Assembly (NCBI GenBank): GCA_015654595.1
Contig: JAATGQ010000164.1
Span: 1 to 34,039, forward strand
Reading direction: 5' to 3'
DNA length: 34,039 bases
Origin: Chitinophagales bacterium
Lineage (GTDB): Bacteria; Bacteroidota; Bacteroidia; Chitinophagales; Chitinophagaceae
Part shown: positions 18,483 through 26,866 of the stretch, piece by piece
How the letters are laid out: every line of letters starts with the position of its first letter
Position numbering within the stretch: position 1 is the stretch's first letter
Program-made: the position numbers and the translations under genes
Notes under the pieces: generated by a model
What the model saw: the letters and a program-made list of their open reading frames with translations, nothing else
The model's database searches: none
Told to the model about the DNA's origin: nothing

Positions 18483-19757
18483 TTAAGTGTAAGGGACCAG
18501 GGTAAATTTAAACGTGGTCCCAACCCCTGTATTACTTTCTACAATTACCATACCCCCGTTGCTTTCTACCATTCCTTTTATCAGGTAAAGGCCGATTCCC
18601 TTCCCGTCTGAATTTCCTGAAAACCTGGTGAAGGGGACAAACAGTCGCTCTTTTATCCTTTCCAGGTCCATCCCCGAACCCGTATCGGTAAAGGACAGGC
18701 AAACGCCGCCCGCAGCTTTTTCCGTCGATACATGGATCTTCAGCGGCCGGCCTGCATCTTTGTATTTGAGTGAATTACTCAACAAATTGCGTAAAATACT
18801 CTGCAGGTATCCCTCTATATAGTGCACCTTGGGAGCAAGGGAAAAATCTGCCACGATCACAGCTCTGCTCTCCACGATCTGAAGCTCGAACTCTTCCCGG
18901 ATCTCTTCGAAGACTACGGCAAAATCCAGTTCACGCACAATATGTTTATCAGGGTTCTGGATGTCCAGGATTTCAATCAGGCTATGGATGGTCTTATCGA
19001 GCCTCGTTACCGACCGGGACAGGATCGCCTTGTAGGAAGACAGATCCTCCCCCTGCGGGTTGGACTGCAGGTATTCCGACGCAATCTTAAGATTGCTCAG
19101 CGGGGTCTTGAGGTCATGGGAAATGGCGTAGGTAAATTCTTTCATCCTGTCATTGCTCTTGGACAGCTTAACGTTCAGCAGCTGAATCTCCTTCAATTGT
19201 TCTTCCACCACCCCCGAATTGATCTTCAGTTGATCGGATAACTCCACCAGCTGAGTATTGCGTATTTTCAATTCTTCATACGCATTGATGGCCGGCTCGC
19301 TTTGAAGGTGCTTGACCCAGCCCTGTACAACCAGTCTGTTGATGACGGCATTCTTGATCGGAACATCCATTTGCAGCAAGACACTGGTCCCGCGCGGACT
19401 GCTCGTCACCTGGAACACATCCACCAGTTTGCGGGCAAAGACAAGCCCGACTCCTCTGCCCCGGTGCTCGTCCGGACGCCGCTGCAGGATATGAGGCAGA
19501 TCAGCAATTCCCCTTCCTTTATCTTTTATGATTGCTTTTAAAAAACAGCGTTCCAGCGTTTTGGTTACGCTGAAATAAATCGCTGCCTCGACGGCATATT
19601 CCAATCCATTGCGGCAGATTTCCGACACGGCCGTAGCGAAACGGGTCTGTTCGGAAAGTCCAATGCCCACATACCGCGCGAACTGCATTCCGCGGCGGTG
19701 TGCCAGCATGATATCCATCTCGTTCGTTATGTCAAGGGACATGATTGGGATTTCCAT
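18483..19757 (-). CDS. histidine kinase with N-terminal RsbT-like ATPase domain
   Basis: A 424-residue soluble kinase with two GHKL ATPase modules. Residues 1-130 form an RsbT-like serine-kinase domain: N-box SEICRNGLEYA (45-55), G1 DKGRGIADL (79-87), G2 RGRGVGLVF (99-107). A coiled-coil of about 60 residues leads to HisKA with His214 (YAISHDLKTPLSNL), then HATPase_c (N-box near 323-331, DTGSGMD at 358-364, GKGIGLYL at 385-392). No transmembrane segment or classical sensor domain is present. It lies four bases after the RsbT/phosphatase fusion and directly before the receiver gene. The layout suggests the RsbT-like part receives the stressosome signal and sets the kinase activity. That link is inference. 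Confidence 0.9.
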   Translation of the reverse strand: MEIPIMSLDITNEMDIMLAHRRGMQFARYVGIGLSEQTRFATAVSEICRNGLEYAVEAAIYFSVTKTLERCFLKAIIKDKGRGIADLPHILQRRPDEHRGRGVGLVFARKLVDVFQVTSSPRGTSVLLQMDVPIKNAVINRLVVQGWVKHLQSEPAINAYEELKIRNTQLVELSDQLKINSGVVEEQLKEIQLLNVKLSKSNDRMKEFTYAISHDLKTPLSNLKIASEYLQSNPQGEDLSSYKAILSRSVTRLDKTIHSLIEILDIQNPDKHIVRELDFAVVFEEIREEFELQIVESRAVIVADFSLAPKVHYIEGYLQSILRNLLSNSLKYKDAGRPLKIHVSTEKAAGGVCLSFTDTGSGMDLERIKERLFVPFTRFSGNSDGKGIGLYLIKGMVESNGGMVIVESNTGVGTTFKFTLVPYT

Positions 19758-19761
19758 AACC

Positions 19762-20778
19762 TCATTTTACAAATTTCGCAACCACCACGGTCGAATCATC
19801 ATTGTCTCGGTTAAAATCTTTATACAATGCCGCACAAAGAATAATACCAGGCCGCTGCAATATCCCCGGGTACTTCTGTATATCCCATCGGGCAGATATG
19901 CCATCGCTGTGCATTACCAGCGTATCCGTCTGCCGGTCCCACTGCAGTTGATGATCTTCCAATACATTAGGCATGATATGACCTACAATCCCATTGTAGG
20001 AAAAACACCCCTTGCTGCGCGCCCCGGACAGCAGTTTCATAGTAATATTCCCCACACCAGAATATAGCAGCTGATTGTTGACCTCATCGATATGCACAAT
20101 CGTGGCAACTGCTCCACGTGATTTCTTTAACTCAGCATGTGTTGCCTTCAACTGTTCGGCAGGCTCTGTCTGTGATGCAGCCCGGAACAACTCCACCGCC
20201 TGCCTGGCAGGGATATGAGCAGCAGGACCGTGTCCCAGCCCATCGACCAGGATGACCCTCGTCTTTCTTCCCGATGTTACATAGCCCCAACAGTCCCCGC
20301 TGACACTTTCCTGCGGTTTGCAAACATTCAGTGCACAAATCTCCATCACATTACGGGGGGACTTATGACTACGGTCGACAAAAAACCTCGAATAGAGAAT
20401 GGTTCCCCACTTAGGCAAGGAATAGAGATCGAAACCTTCCGACAAACGGCGGATGGCGCCCAATCCCTGGCCAAGTGTTACCCCGCTGGAAATACCATCT
20501 TCCAGCATCTTCACGGGCTTGCTCATTCCCGGGCCATCATCTATCGCAATGATCTCCATGCCTTTGGAAGGATATGTCAAAGGGCGGGCCAGAATAGAGC
20601 CTCCCTTCGTGGCATATTTGATAAGATTACTGGTCACCTCGGCTATAATGATTTCCACTTCCCCCAGCCGGTGACCGGAAAAGCCTGCCTGTTCTGCCAT
20701 TCTTTTTAGCTCGGATCGGACTACAGCCTGATATGAGCGATCAGGCAAGGCGAGTTTACGATGGGGAAGATCAACCAT
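19762..20778 (-). CDS. RsbT-like ATPase fused to SpoIIE/PP2C phosphatase (RsbX-like)
   Basis: A 338-residue fusion. Residues 1-135 are an anti-sigma/RsbT-type ATPase domain (N-box AEVTSNLIKYA at 47-57, IDDGPGMS at 79-86, LGQGLGAIRRL at 102-112). Residues 145-338 are a SpoIIE-type PP2C domain with metal ligands at Asp162 (GDCWG), Asp179 (VDGLGHG), Asp292 (SDG) and Asp327/328 (DDST). The phosphatase part corresponds to RsbX, which dephosphorylates RsbR and RsbS to reset the stressosome. The gene overlaps the rsbT-like gene by eight bases and precedes the kinase by four. Whether the N-terminal kinase part is active or only docks on STAS proteins cannot be told. Confidence 0.9.
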   Translation of the reverse strand: MVDLPHRKLALPDRSYQAVVRSELKRMAEQAGFSGHRLGEVEIIIAEVTSNLIKYATKGGSILARPLTYPSKGMEIIAIDDGPGMSKPVKMLEDGISSGVTLGQGLGAIRRLSEGFDLYSLPKWGTILYSRFFVDRSHKSPRNVMEICALNVCKPQESVSGDCWGYVTSGRKTRVILVDGLGHGPAAHIPARQAVELFRAASQTEPAEQLKATHAELKKSRGAVATIVHIDEVNNQLLYSGVGNITMKLLSGARSKGCFSYNGIVGHIMPNVLEDHQLQWDRQTDTLVMHSDGISARWDIQKYPGILQRPGIILCAALYKDFNRDNDDSTVVVAKFVK

Positions 20779-21184
20779 TTTTCCACTTTAAAATTGTAAC
20801 ACTGGTTCCTTTCCCCAGCTGGCTTTTGATGTCGAATTGACTAACCAGCCGCTTGGTTCCTGGTAACCCAAGCCCCAGGCTCTTTCCGGTAGAAAACCCG
20901 TCTTTCATGGCAGCGGCTATATCTGCTATCCCGGGTCCCTTATCGGTAAAGGTAAGCCTGACGCCCATCATCAAAACTGATTGAGAGACTACTTCACACA
21001 ACACCACCCCGCCGCCCGCATAGCGAAGCATATTACGTACCAATTCACTGGCTGCCGTCAGCAATTTGGTCTGGTTGACAAGCCCCATCCGGATCTTGAC
21101 GCAATATTCTGTTACCCGATGACGAAGAAAGACGGCATCCTGCTCCGTCCTTATCGCAATAGTTTCCTTACTGATAATCGTCAT
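20771..21184 (-). CDS. rsbT: RsbT-like serine/threonine protein kinase
   Basis: A 137-residue single-domain GHKL kinase. Visible motifs are SELVRNMLRYAGGG (N-box with the Mg-binding Asn), DKGPGIADI (G1) and KSLGLGLPGTKRL (G2). In known stressosomes RsbT is held by RsbS/RsbR, phosphorylates them on stress, and then leaves to switch on a downstream partner. The gene overlaps the rsbS-like gene by 17 bases and the phosphatase fusion gene by eight. Two further RsbT-like domains occur in the next two genes, so this is the minimal copy. The symbol is by motif and position. Confidence 0.9.
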   Translation of the reverse strand: MTIISKETIAIRTEQDAVFLRHRVTEYCVKIRMGLVNQTKLLTAASELVRNMLRYAGGGVVLCEVVSQSVLMMGVRLTFTDKGPGIADIAAAMKDGFSTGKSLGLGLPGTKRLVSQFDIKSQLGKGTSVTILKWKNG

Positions 21185-21566
21185 CTTCTTCGGGTGTTAA
21201 CGGTTCCTGCGCCAATAATTGTTCCCGAAGCAAATCCATTCCTTTTTCAACATTTAGTGCAGTATGGACACCGGTCATGGGCAAACCCAGCTCGATCAGG
21301 GTAATTGCAACCGCAGGCTGCATTCCTACGACAACGGTGTGGGCGTCGAGTATTTTGGACATCTGGGCGATATTGCCCAAAATACGCCCCATAAAAGAGT
21401 CGACGATATTAACAGCGGAGATGTCGATTAATACCCCCCTTGATGAATGCTTACGAATCATGTTCACCAGGTCACTTTCCAAACCCAAAGCCAGACGGTC
21501 GTATAAATCAACCTGCACCGTAACGAGCAGGTATTGTCCCATCTTTAAAATAGGAATCTTATCCAT
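21168..21566 (-). CDS. rsbS: RsbS-like STAS-domain stressosome scaffold protein
   Basis: A 132-residue STAS protein. The signature VDSFMGR has Ser57, matching the serine of RsbS phosphorylated by RsbT. It is otherwise a bare STAS domain with a Glu/Asp-rich tail (EEDDD). Length and motif match RsbS rather than RsbR, which has an added sensor domain. ATG at 21566 lies two bases after the RsbR-like stop, and the end overlaps the kinase gene by 17 bases, which indicates tight translational linkage. It would form the core of the complex with the RsbR-like protein. Confidence 0.9.
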   Translation of the reverse strand: MDKIPILKMGQYLLVTVQVDLYDRLALGLESDLVNMIRKHSSRGVLIDISAVNIVDSFMGRILGNIAQMSKILDAHTVVVGMQPAVAITLIELGLPMTGVHTALNVEKGMDLLREQLLAQEPLTPEEDDDYQ

Positions 21567-21568
21567 AG

Positions 21569-22438
21569 TTATTCAGCCGCGATTTTTTTAAATTCACCAG
21601 CCTTTCTCACTTCCAGTCTCTTCAAATTAAATGCAAATTTCAATGCGTGCGCCAGCGACGCTTTTGTATTGATACCGGATAGATCAATGCCCAAATGAAC
21701 TATCGTCTGCGCAATCTCCGGCCGGATTCCGCTGATAATACACTCCGCCCCCATCAGCCTGGTTGCCGAAACCGTCTTGATCAAATGCTGCGCAACCAGC
21801 GAATCTACTGCAGGTACCCCTGAAATATCCAGGATCGCAATCGTACTTTCCGTCTCAACAATTTTTACCAGCAAACTCTCCATTACGATCTGCGTACGGG
21901 AGCTATCCAGTGTACCGATAATTGGCAGCGCCAGGATCCCATCCCAAACCTGTATCACCGGCGTAGAGATCTCTGAGATCTCGGATGTCTGACGCAGAAT
22001 CACCTCTTCCCTTCCCTTGATAAATGTTTCAAAGGTTACTAAACTTAACTTATCGAGAAATGTACTGATTCTGACAAACTCGTCGTAAAGCGCCTTGGGA
22101 TCCTCAATATTCTTCTCCAACACTATCCGTAACCCTTCCTTCAGGCTGATAACAAACAGGGCAGTCTCCCTTGGAGAAAATCCATTCATTGCCCTGCTGG
22201 TAGATATTCCTGCCAACACTTCATTCACCTTTTCAAATTCATCCGGGTTAACATCAGAAAAGTTATCTTTTTTGATCACTTCAAGGATCGCTTTCAGCAA
22301 TTCGTCCGAGTCCTTGCGCAAATCATCATTTGGCATCAGGTCCTCCCTTAATCCTTCATGCAACAATTGTTGATTCATCCAAACGTTCAATATCTCATCG
22401 TGTTTTTTAGGCAAGAACTGGGCTGCCAAAGATTTCAT
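21569..22438 (-). CDS. RsbR-like stressosome sensor (RsbRD-type N-terminal domain + STAS)
   Basis: A 289-residue protein. The N-terminal part (1 to about 140) has the RsbRD-like pattern (FLPKKHDEILNVWMNQQL, a helical bundle, ETALFVISLKEGLRIVL). The C-terminal STAS domain (about 155-270) has LPIIGTLDSSRT and VPAVDSLVAQH, then SGIRPEIAQTIVHLGIDLSG, a close match to RsbR family text. By motif alignment from memory, positions of the two phosphorylated Thr of RsbRA are Ser179 and Ser213 here. It is the first gene of the operon. The sensed signal is unknown; the N-terminal domain is not a globin or a heme-binding PAS that I recognise. Confidence 0.88.
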   Translation of the reverse strand: MKSLAAQFLPKKHDEILNVWMNQQLLHEGLREDLMPNDDLRKDSDELLKAILEVIKKDNFSDVNPDEFEKVNEVLAGISTSRAMNGFSPRETALFVISLKEGLRIVLEKNIEDPKALYDEFVRISTFLDKLSLVTFETFIKGREEVILRQTSEISEISTPVIQVWDGILALPIIGTLDSSRTQIVMESLLVKIVETESTIAILDISGVPAVDSLVAQHLIKTVSATRLMGAECIISGIRPEIAQTIVHLGIDLSGINTKASLAHALKFAFNLKRLEVRKAGEFKKIAAE

Positions 22439-22521
22439 TTGAGGGAAAATTTTAAATTAGCCCTAAATATAGGGATAGTCCTTCAATCCAATAGTATTTT
22501 TGAACATGATTCAATAACCCG

Positions 22522-22529
22522 GAAAGGTA
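22522..22529 (-). promoter_or_regulatory. candidate -7 box of the stressosome operon
   Basis: TACCTTTC on the minus strand, one mismatch from TAnnTTTG, about 84 bases before the rsbR-like ATG and just after a long palindrome. No clear TTG partner lies at the standard spacing. Confidence 0.3.
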
Positions 22530-22532
22530 AAC

Positions 22533-22568
22533 TACATGGCATGTGGAATTTATTCCACATGCCATGTA
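22533..22568. repeat. 36-base near-perfect palindrome
   Basis: TACATGGCATGTGGAAT (22533-22549) and its exact complement (22552-22568) are separated by TT. It lies between the end of the hybrid regulator gene and the start of the stressosome operon. No T-run follows on the minus strand, so it is not a classic terminator. It may be an operator or a rho-type stabilising hairpin. Confidence 0.8.
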
Positions 22569-22586
22569 CCGAGATATGAATTTGAA

Positions 22587-25500
22587 TTATTCAACTGGTC
22601 TGTTGACACGCTGATAAGCAGATGGCAGCAAGCCATACATTTCTTTGAAATATTTGCTGAATGTCTTCGGATTGTTGAAACCGGTTTCATAAGCAATCTC
22701 TGCAATCGTAAAACGGCTTTTCTCCAGCAGCTGTGCAGCCCGCTGCAGCCGCATGCAGCGGATATATTCGATAGGTGTTTTTCCAGTCAGCGCGAGTATT
22801 TTCTTGTACAAAGCTACCCGGCTGATATATAGGCTCCGGCTCATTTCTTCCACCGAGAAATCAGTATTGGCAATGTTTTTTTCAATCAACTTTACCGCCA
22901 TCCGAAGGAACTTTTCATCCGGCGACTCGGCCTGGCTCTCTTCAGGATGTGTCTTTAGCTGCCGCTGCCATGCCTTCTTCGCTTTGGATTGCTGCGCTAA
23001 TTGATTGCGAATACGCGAAAGCAGGATCTCAAAGTTGAAAGGCTTGGTCAGATAATCGTTTGCTCCTGTCTCTAATCCTTCCAGCTGCTGGGCTTCGCCT
23101 ATCAATGCCGTCAGCAGAATAACCGGGATCAATGCAGTGCGGCTATCGCCTTTGATCTTGCGGCACAGATCGATCCCATTCATGCCCGGCATACTGATAT
23201 CGCTGACCACGCCGTCAGGATGCTCGCTCAATGCCAGCCGCCATCCTTCATGGCCATTGCCGGCTTCGAGAATCGTAAAATATTCTTTCAGATTATCCTT
23301 CAGATAAAACCGGAAGTCTTCGTTATCCTCTACGAGCAGGATACGCGGTTTCTTCCCTCCTGCGCGGCCAGTCCTGTCTGCTCCCATGCCAGCAGCCTTC
23401 GGCGCAACGCCCTTCGCGGCTTCCGCCAGCGATCTGTCTTCCATAGCCCGTAACGCCATGTCTTCAGCAGCAGCCGGCGACGAGGCGCCCTCAGCAGCAG
23501 CCGCCAGCGAGGCAGCCGCCGGCACTGGTATCCCCACCGTAAAACAACTTCCCTTCCCCGGCTCGCTATCGACTTCAATCGTCCACTGATGCAGCCGCAC
23601 GAATTCTTTTGTGATCGCCAGCCCGATGCCACTCCCTTGGTTCAGCATGGAATCCGGCACTTCGTTTTGAAAGTAGCGCTCGAAGATTTTCTCTTGCTTG
23701 TCTTTTGTAATTCCAATCCCCGTATCCTTTACTATCAGCGCAATCGACGCGGGCGAAGCAGAGAATTTTATCTCCACGCGGATACTGCCGTATTCCGGGG
23801 TGAACTTAAACGCATTCGACAGCAGGTTGAACAAGATGCGTTCCAGCTTGTCCGCATCGAAAGGAAGTACGAGGCTATTGACTTCGCTCTGAAACGTAAA
23901 GTCGATATGCTTTTTGCCCGCCATATCGGAAAAGGAAAAAGACAACTCTTTTATAAACCGGATGAGATCCGCCGGTTGCGCATGGAGTCGCAGCTCCTGC
24001 AGTTCCAGCTTCCGAAAGTCCAGCAATTGATTGACCATATGCAGCAGCCGGCGCGCATTCCGGTGGATCAGCTGAAACTGTTGCTGCGACCGGGCGTCTT
24101 CTGTATTGCCGATGATCTTTTCCAGCGGCGTCAGGATTAAAGACAAAGGCGTTCTGAACTCGTGGCTCATATTGGTAAAAAACCGCGTCTTCATCCGGTC
24201 CAGCTCCTGCAGCCTCTGCGCTTCCTGCTGCTGCTGCGCCAATGCAAACCGCATATGCGCTCTTGCAAGCACCATTCGCCGCGCCAGGAAAAGGATTCCC
24301 GCCAATAACAATATATACACCCCATAAGCCAGCGGCGTCTTCCAGAAAGGAGGCAGGATGGTGATCGGAAGGGAAAGCATAGGTTCATTCCAGTGCCCGT
24401 CTTCCGTCGCCGTGCGCACTTTAAAAACGTAGTGTCCCGGATCAAGATTGGTATACACCGCCTTCCGGGTATGATCATCGCTGACCAGCCAGTCATTGTT
24501 AAACCCCTCCAGCGTATACGCATACTGGACCTTTTCCCCATTGAGCAGATCCAGTGCTGCAAAACCAAGCGAAAAAACGTTCTCGTTGTAGCGAAGTGTA
24601 AGACCCCGTGCCTCCGTCAATGCTACCGGCAACGGCACATGCCCATTTATTTCTTCCCCGATGCCAACGAGACGATTGAATAGCTGCAGGTCTGTCAGCA
24701 CCAGCGAAGGCGATCGCCAGCCCCCAGGCAGCCGGCGCGGATTAAACCAGTTGAAACCGCCGGCTCCGCCAAACAACAACTCGCCCTCCCGCGTGCGGAG
24801 CGCCGCATTCTCATTGAACTCACGGCCCTGCAAGCCGCTTGATTCATTGTAGTTGCGGCAGCAAAAGGTATAATGCCCCGGATGATGTTCGTCTTCCTTA
24901 ATCACCAGGTTCGCCAACCCATTGGGAGTGCTTGCCCATAAATTACCACTATTGTCTTCCAGCAGCGTAAGAATGGTGTTATCCGGCAGCCCATCCCTGA
25001 TCCGCCAGCTGGTAAATGTTTTACTGGCAGTATCGAACAAATTCAATCCATCCCGGGTACCCACCCAGATCAACCCGCGATGATCCTGCACAATGGTCAG
25101 CACATCATTGCTGCTCAGGCTGCCCGCATCTTTTTCATCGCTGCCATAATGGTGGAACCTGCCCGAACCAGCCTCCAGCACATCGATTCCCGTTGCCGTG
25201 CCGACCCAGAGATTGCCCAGACGGTCCTCCATCAACTCGGATATATAAGCAGAGCGGACAGAGCCCGCAGCCCCAGGCTTAAAATGCCGGAAGTGATGCG
25301 TTGCCGGATCAAAAAGATCAAGGCCGGCTGCCAGCGTTCCGATCCATAGCCGGTGCCTTGAATCTTCCCTGATCTCCCAGATACGATCATCTCCAATGCT
25401 ATTGCTGTCGGAATCCCTGTGCCGGTAATGATGAAACGTATGGCCATCAAAACAATCCAGGCCGCCGTAATAAGTACCGATCCACAATCGCTGTGCAGCA

Positions 25501-26777
25501 TCGATACAAAGGCTCACAATGACATCATTGCTGAGACTGCCTGCGTCGGAAGCTGAATGCACATACTGAGAAAAGCGCCCCGTCGCACGGTTGTAACAAA
25601 GTAAACCGCCGCCATTCGTCCCAATCCAGATATTGCCTTTTGCGTCTTCGACAAACCGGTTGACATCATTGTAAGGCAGGCTGTTCTTATCGGCCGGCTG
25701 ATGGCGGAATAATGGGAAGGACAGGATATCCGCATGATAATAATTCGCCCCCTTTTTAAAAGTGCCTACCCATACAATCCCGGAATTGTCTTTATAAATG
25801 CAATTGATGCTGTTCTGACTAAGACTCTTGTCATCACCTTCCCTTGCCAGCAGGTATCGGACAGAGAAGTCCTTCTTATCCAGCAGATTGATGCCGCCGT
25901 GGTCGGTGGCAATCCAGATATAGCCTTTATCGTCCTCCACGATACCCGTCACCAGGTTGGTATTCAATCCGCTGCGGCTGTTGTCTTTTGCAAACAGCCG
26001 GCAGACGCCGGATTCGGGATGATAATAAAATACTCCTTCCTGGCGCCCCGGCGTATAAAACCATACATCTCCTTCTCCATCTACATACAATCGATAATCC
26101 TGGCTCGTATTGGAACCTTCACCCGGTACCCGCCGCCCCATCGAAAGCAGCCCTTCATCATTCATTTTTTCCAGCCAGCCATCCCTGTATAACAGCCACC
26201 AACCTCCTTTTCCATCCGGAGCAGCAGCACTCAGACTGTCAGCATGCAAGCTCCCTGCAACCCCAGCACGGTGGCTGTAATGACTGGTCTGGCCGCTGCG
26301 CGGATAATACTGGTATAGCCCATCCCCTATCGTCACGAACCAGTATGCACCCCGGCTGTCCTTGCGGATATCGGTAACGGAATCTGTATCGATATGGATC
26401 TGTTGGAGATAGCGGCGGGGATGACGGTCAAACCGTTCGGTCCTCGGGTCATACAAACAAAAGCCGCGGCTGGTACCAATCCACAACCTTCCCCCCGGCC
26501 CTTCCAGCAGCTGGGTGATATCGTCGCTGATCACCGAATTGCTGTCCCGCAGATCCTTTTTAAAAACCCGGAAGGAATACCCATCGTAGCGGTTCAGCCC
26601 CGAAGGCGTCCCAAGCCATAAATAGCCTTTTTCGTCTTTATGAATACAGGTTATTTCATTGTGCGAGAGTCCTTTGGAAATATCGAGATGGGAAAACAAG
26701 TAAGGACTATCCTGTGCCCGCAAACCAGCGGAAACCAGCAGCAACAGCAGCAATATGATCCGGCATCTGATCGTCAT
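22587..26777 (-). CDS. hybrid two-component system regulator (propeller sensor, kinase, receiver, AraC)
   Basis: A 1,396-residue one-polypeptide regulator of the type that controls Bacteroidota polysaccharide-utilisation loci. Order: signal peptide (MTIRCRIILLLLLLVSAGLRAQ is the N terminus in two parts, ending at an AQ site); about 14 two-component propeller repeats recognisable by L-W-I-G-T and D-S runs; a Y_Y_Y domain; one membrane span near residue 835; HisKA with His872 (NMSHEFRTP); HATPase; an Ala-rich linker (about 1081-1141); receiver with Asp1193 (VVSDISMPG); and a C-terminal AraC-type helix-turn-helix (about 1290-1390). The ATG at 26777 is used; a longer TTG reading would bury the signal peptide. 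The propeller would bind an oligosaccharide in the periplasm. The likely targets are the GH31-susCD genes, although an unrelated operon lies in between. Confidence 0.95.
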   Translation of the reverse strand: MTIRCRIILLLLLLVSAGLRAQDSPYLFSHLDISKGLSHNEITCIHKDEKGYLWLGTPSGLNRYDGYSFRVFKKDLRDSNSVISDDITQLLEGPGGRLWIGTSRGFCLYDPRTERFDRHPRRYLQQIHIDTDSVTDIRKDSRGAYWFVTIGDGLYQYYPRSGQTSHYSHRAGVAGSLHADSLSAAAPDGKGGWWLLYRDGWLEKMNDEGLLSMGRRVPGEGSNTSQDYRLYVDGEGDVWFYTPGRQEGVFYYHPESGVCRLFAKDNSRSGLNTNLVTGIVEDDKGYIWIATDHGGINLLDKKDFSVRYLLAREGDDKSLSQNSINCIYKDNSGIVWVGTFKKGANYYHADILSFPLFRHQPADKNSLPYNDVNRFVEDAKGNIWIGTNGGGLLCYNRATGRFSQYVHSASDAGSLSNDVIVSLCIDAAQRLWIGTYYGGLDCFDGHTFHHYRHRDSDSNSIGDDRIWEIREDSRHRLWIGTLAAGLDLFDPATHHFRHFKPGAAGSVRSAYISELMEDRLGNLWVGTATGIDVLEAGSGRFHHYGSDEKDAGSLSSNDVLTIVQDHRGLIWVGTRDGLNLFDTASKTFTSWRIRDGLPDNTILTLLEDNSGNLWASTPNGLANLVIKEDEHHPGHYTFCCRNYNESSGLQGREFNENAALRTREGELLFGGAGGFNWFNPRRLPGGWRSPSLVLTDLQLFNRLVGIGEEINGHVPLPVALTEARGLTLRYNENVFSLGFAALDLLNGEKVQYAYTLEGFNNDWLVSDDHTRKAVYTNLDPGHYVFKVRTATEDGHWNEPMLSLPITILPPFWKTPLAYGVYILLLAGILFLARRMVLARAHMRFALAQQQQEAQRLQELDRMKTRFFTNMSHEFRTPLSLILTPLEKIIGNTEDARSQQQFQLIHRNARRLLHMVNQLLDFRKLELQELRLHAQPADLIRFIKELSFSFSDMAGKKHIDFTFQSEVNSLVLPFDADKLERILFNLLSNAFKFTPEYGSIRVEIKFSASPASIALIVKDTGIGITKDKQEKIFERYFQNEVPDSMLNQGSGIGLAITKEFVRLHQWTIEVDSEPGKGSCFTVGIPVPAAASLAAAAEGASSPAAAEDMALRAMEDRSLAEAAKGVAPKAAGMGADRTGRAGGKKPRILLVEDNEDFRFYLKDNLKEYFTILEAGNGHEGWRLALSEHPDGVVSDISMPGMNGIDLCRKIKGDSRTALIPVILLTALIGEAQQLEGLETGANDYLTKPFNFEILLSRIRNQLAQQSKAKKAWQRQLKTHPEESQAESPDEKFLRMAVKLIEKNIANTDFSVEEMSRSLYISRVALYKKILALTGKTPIEYIRCMRLQRAAQLLEKSRFTIAEIAYETGFNNPKTFSKYFKEMYGLLPSAYQRVNRPVE

Positions 26778-26866
26778 GGCAGGCAATTGCTGCAATTTAG
26801 GAAAGTTTTTAACCAATTTTTTGTAAATTGAGTAAAGCGATTCCTAACCAAAATAAACAAGGCTAT

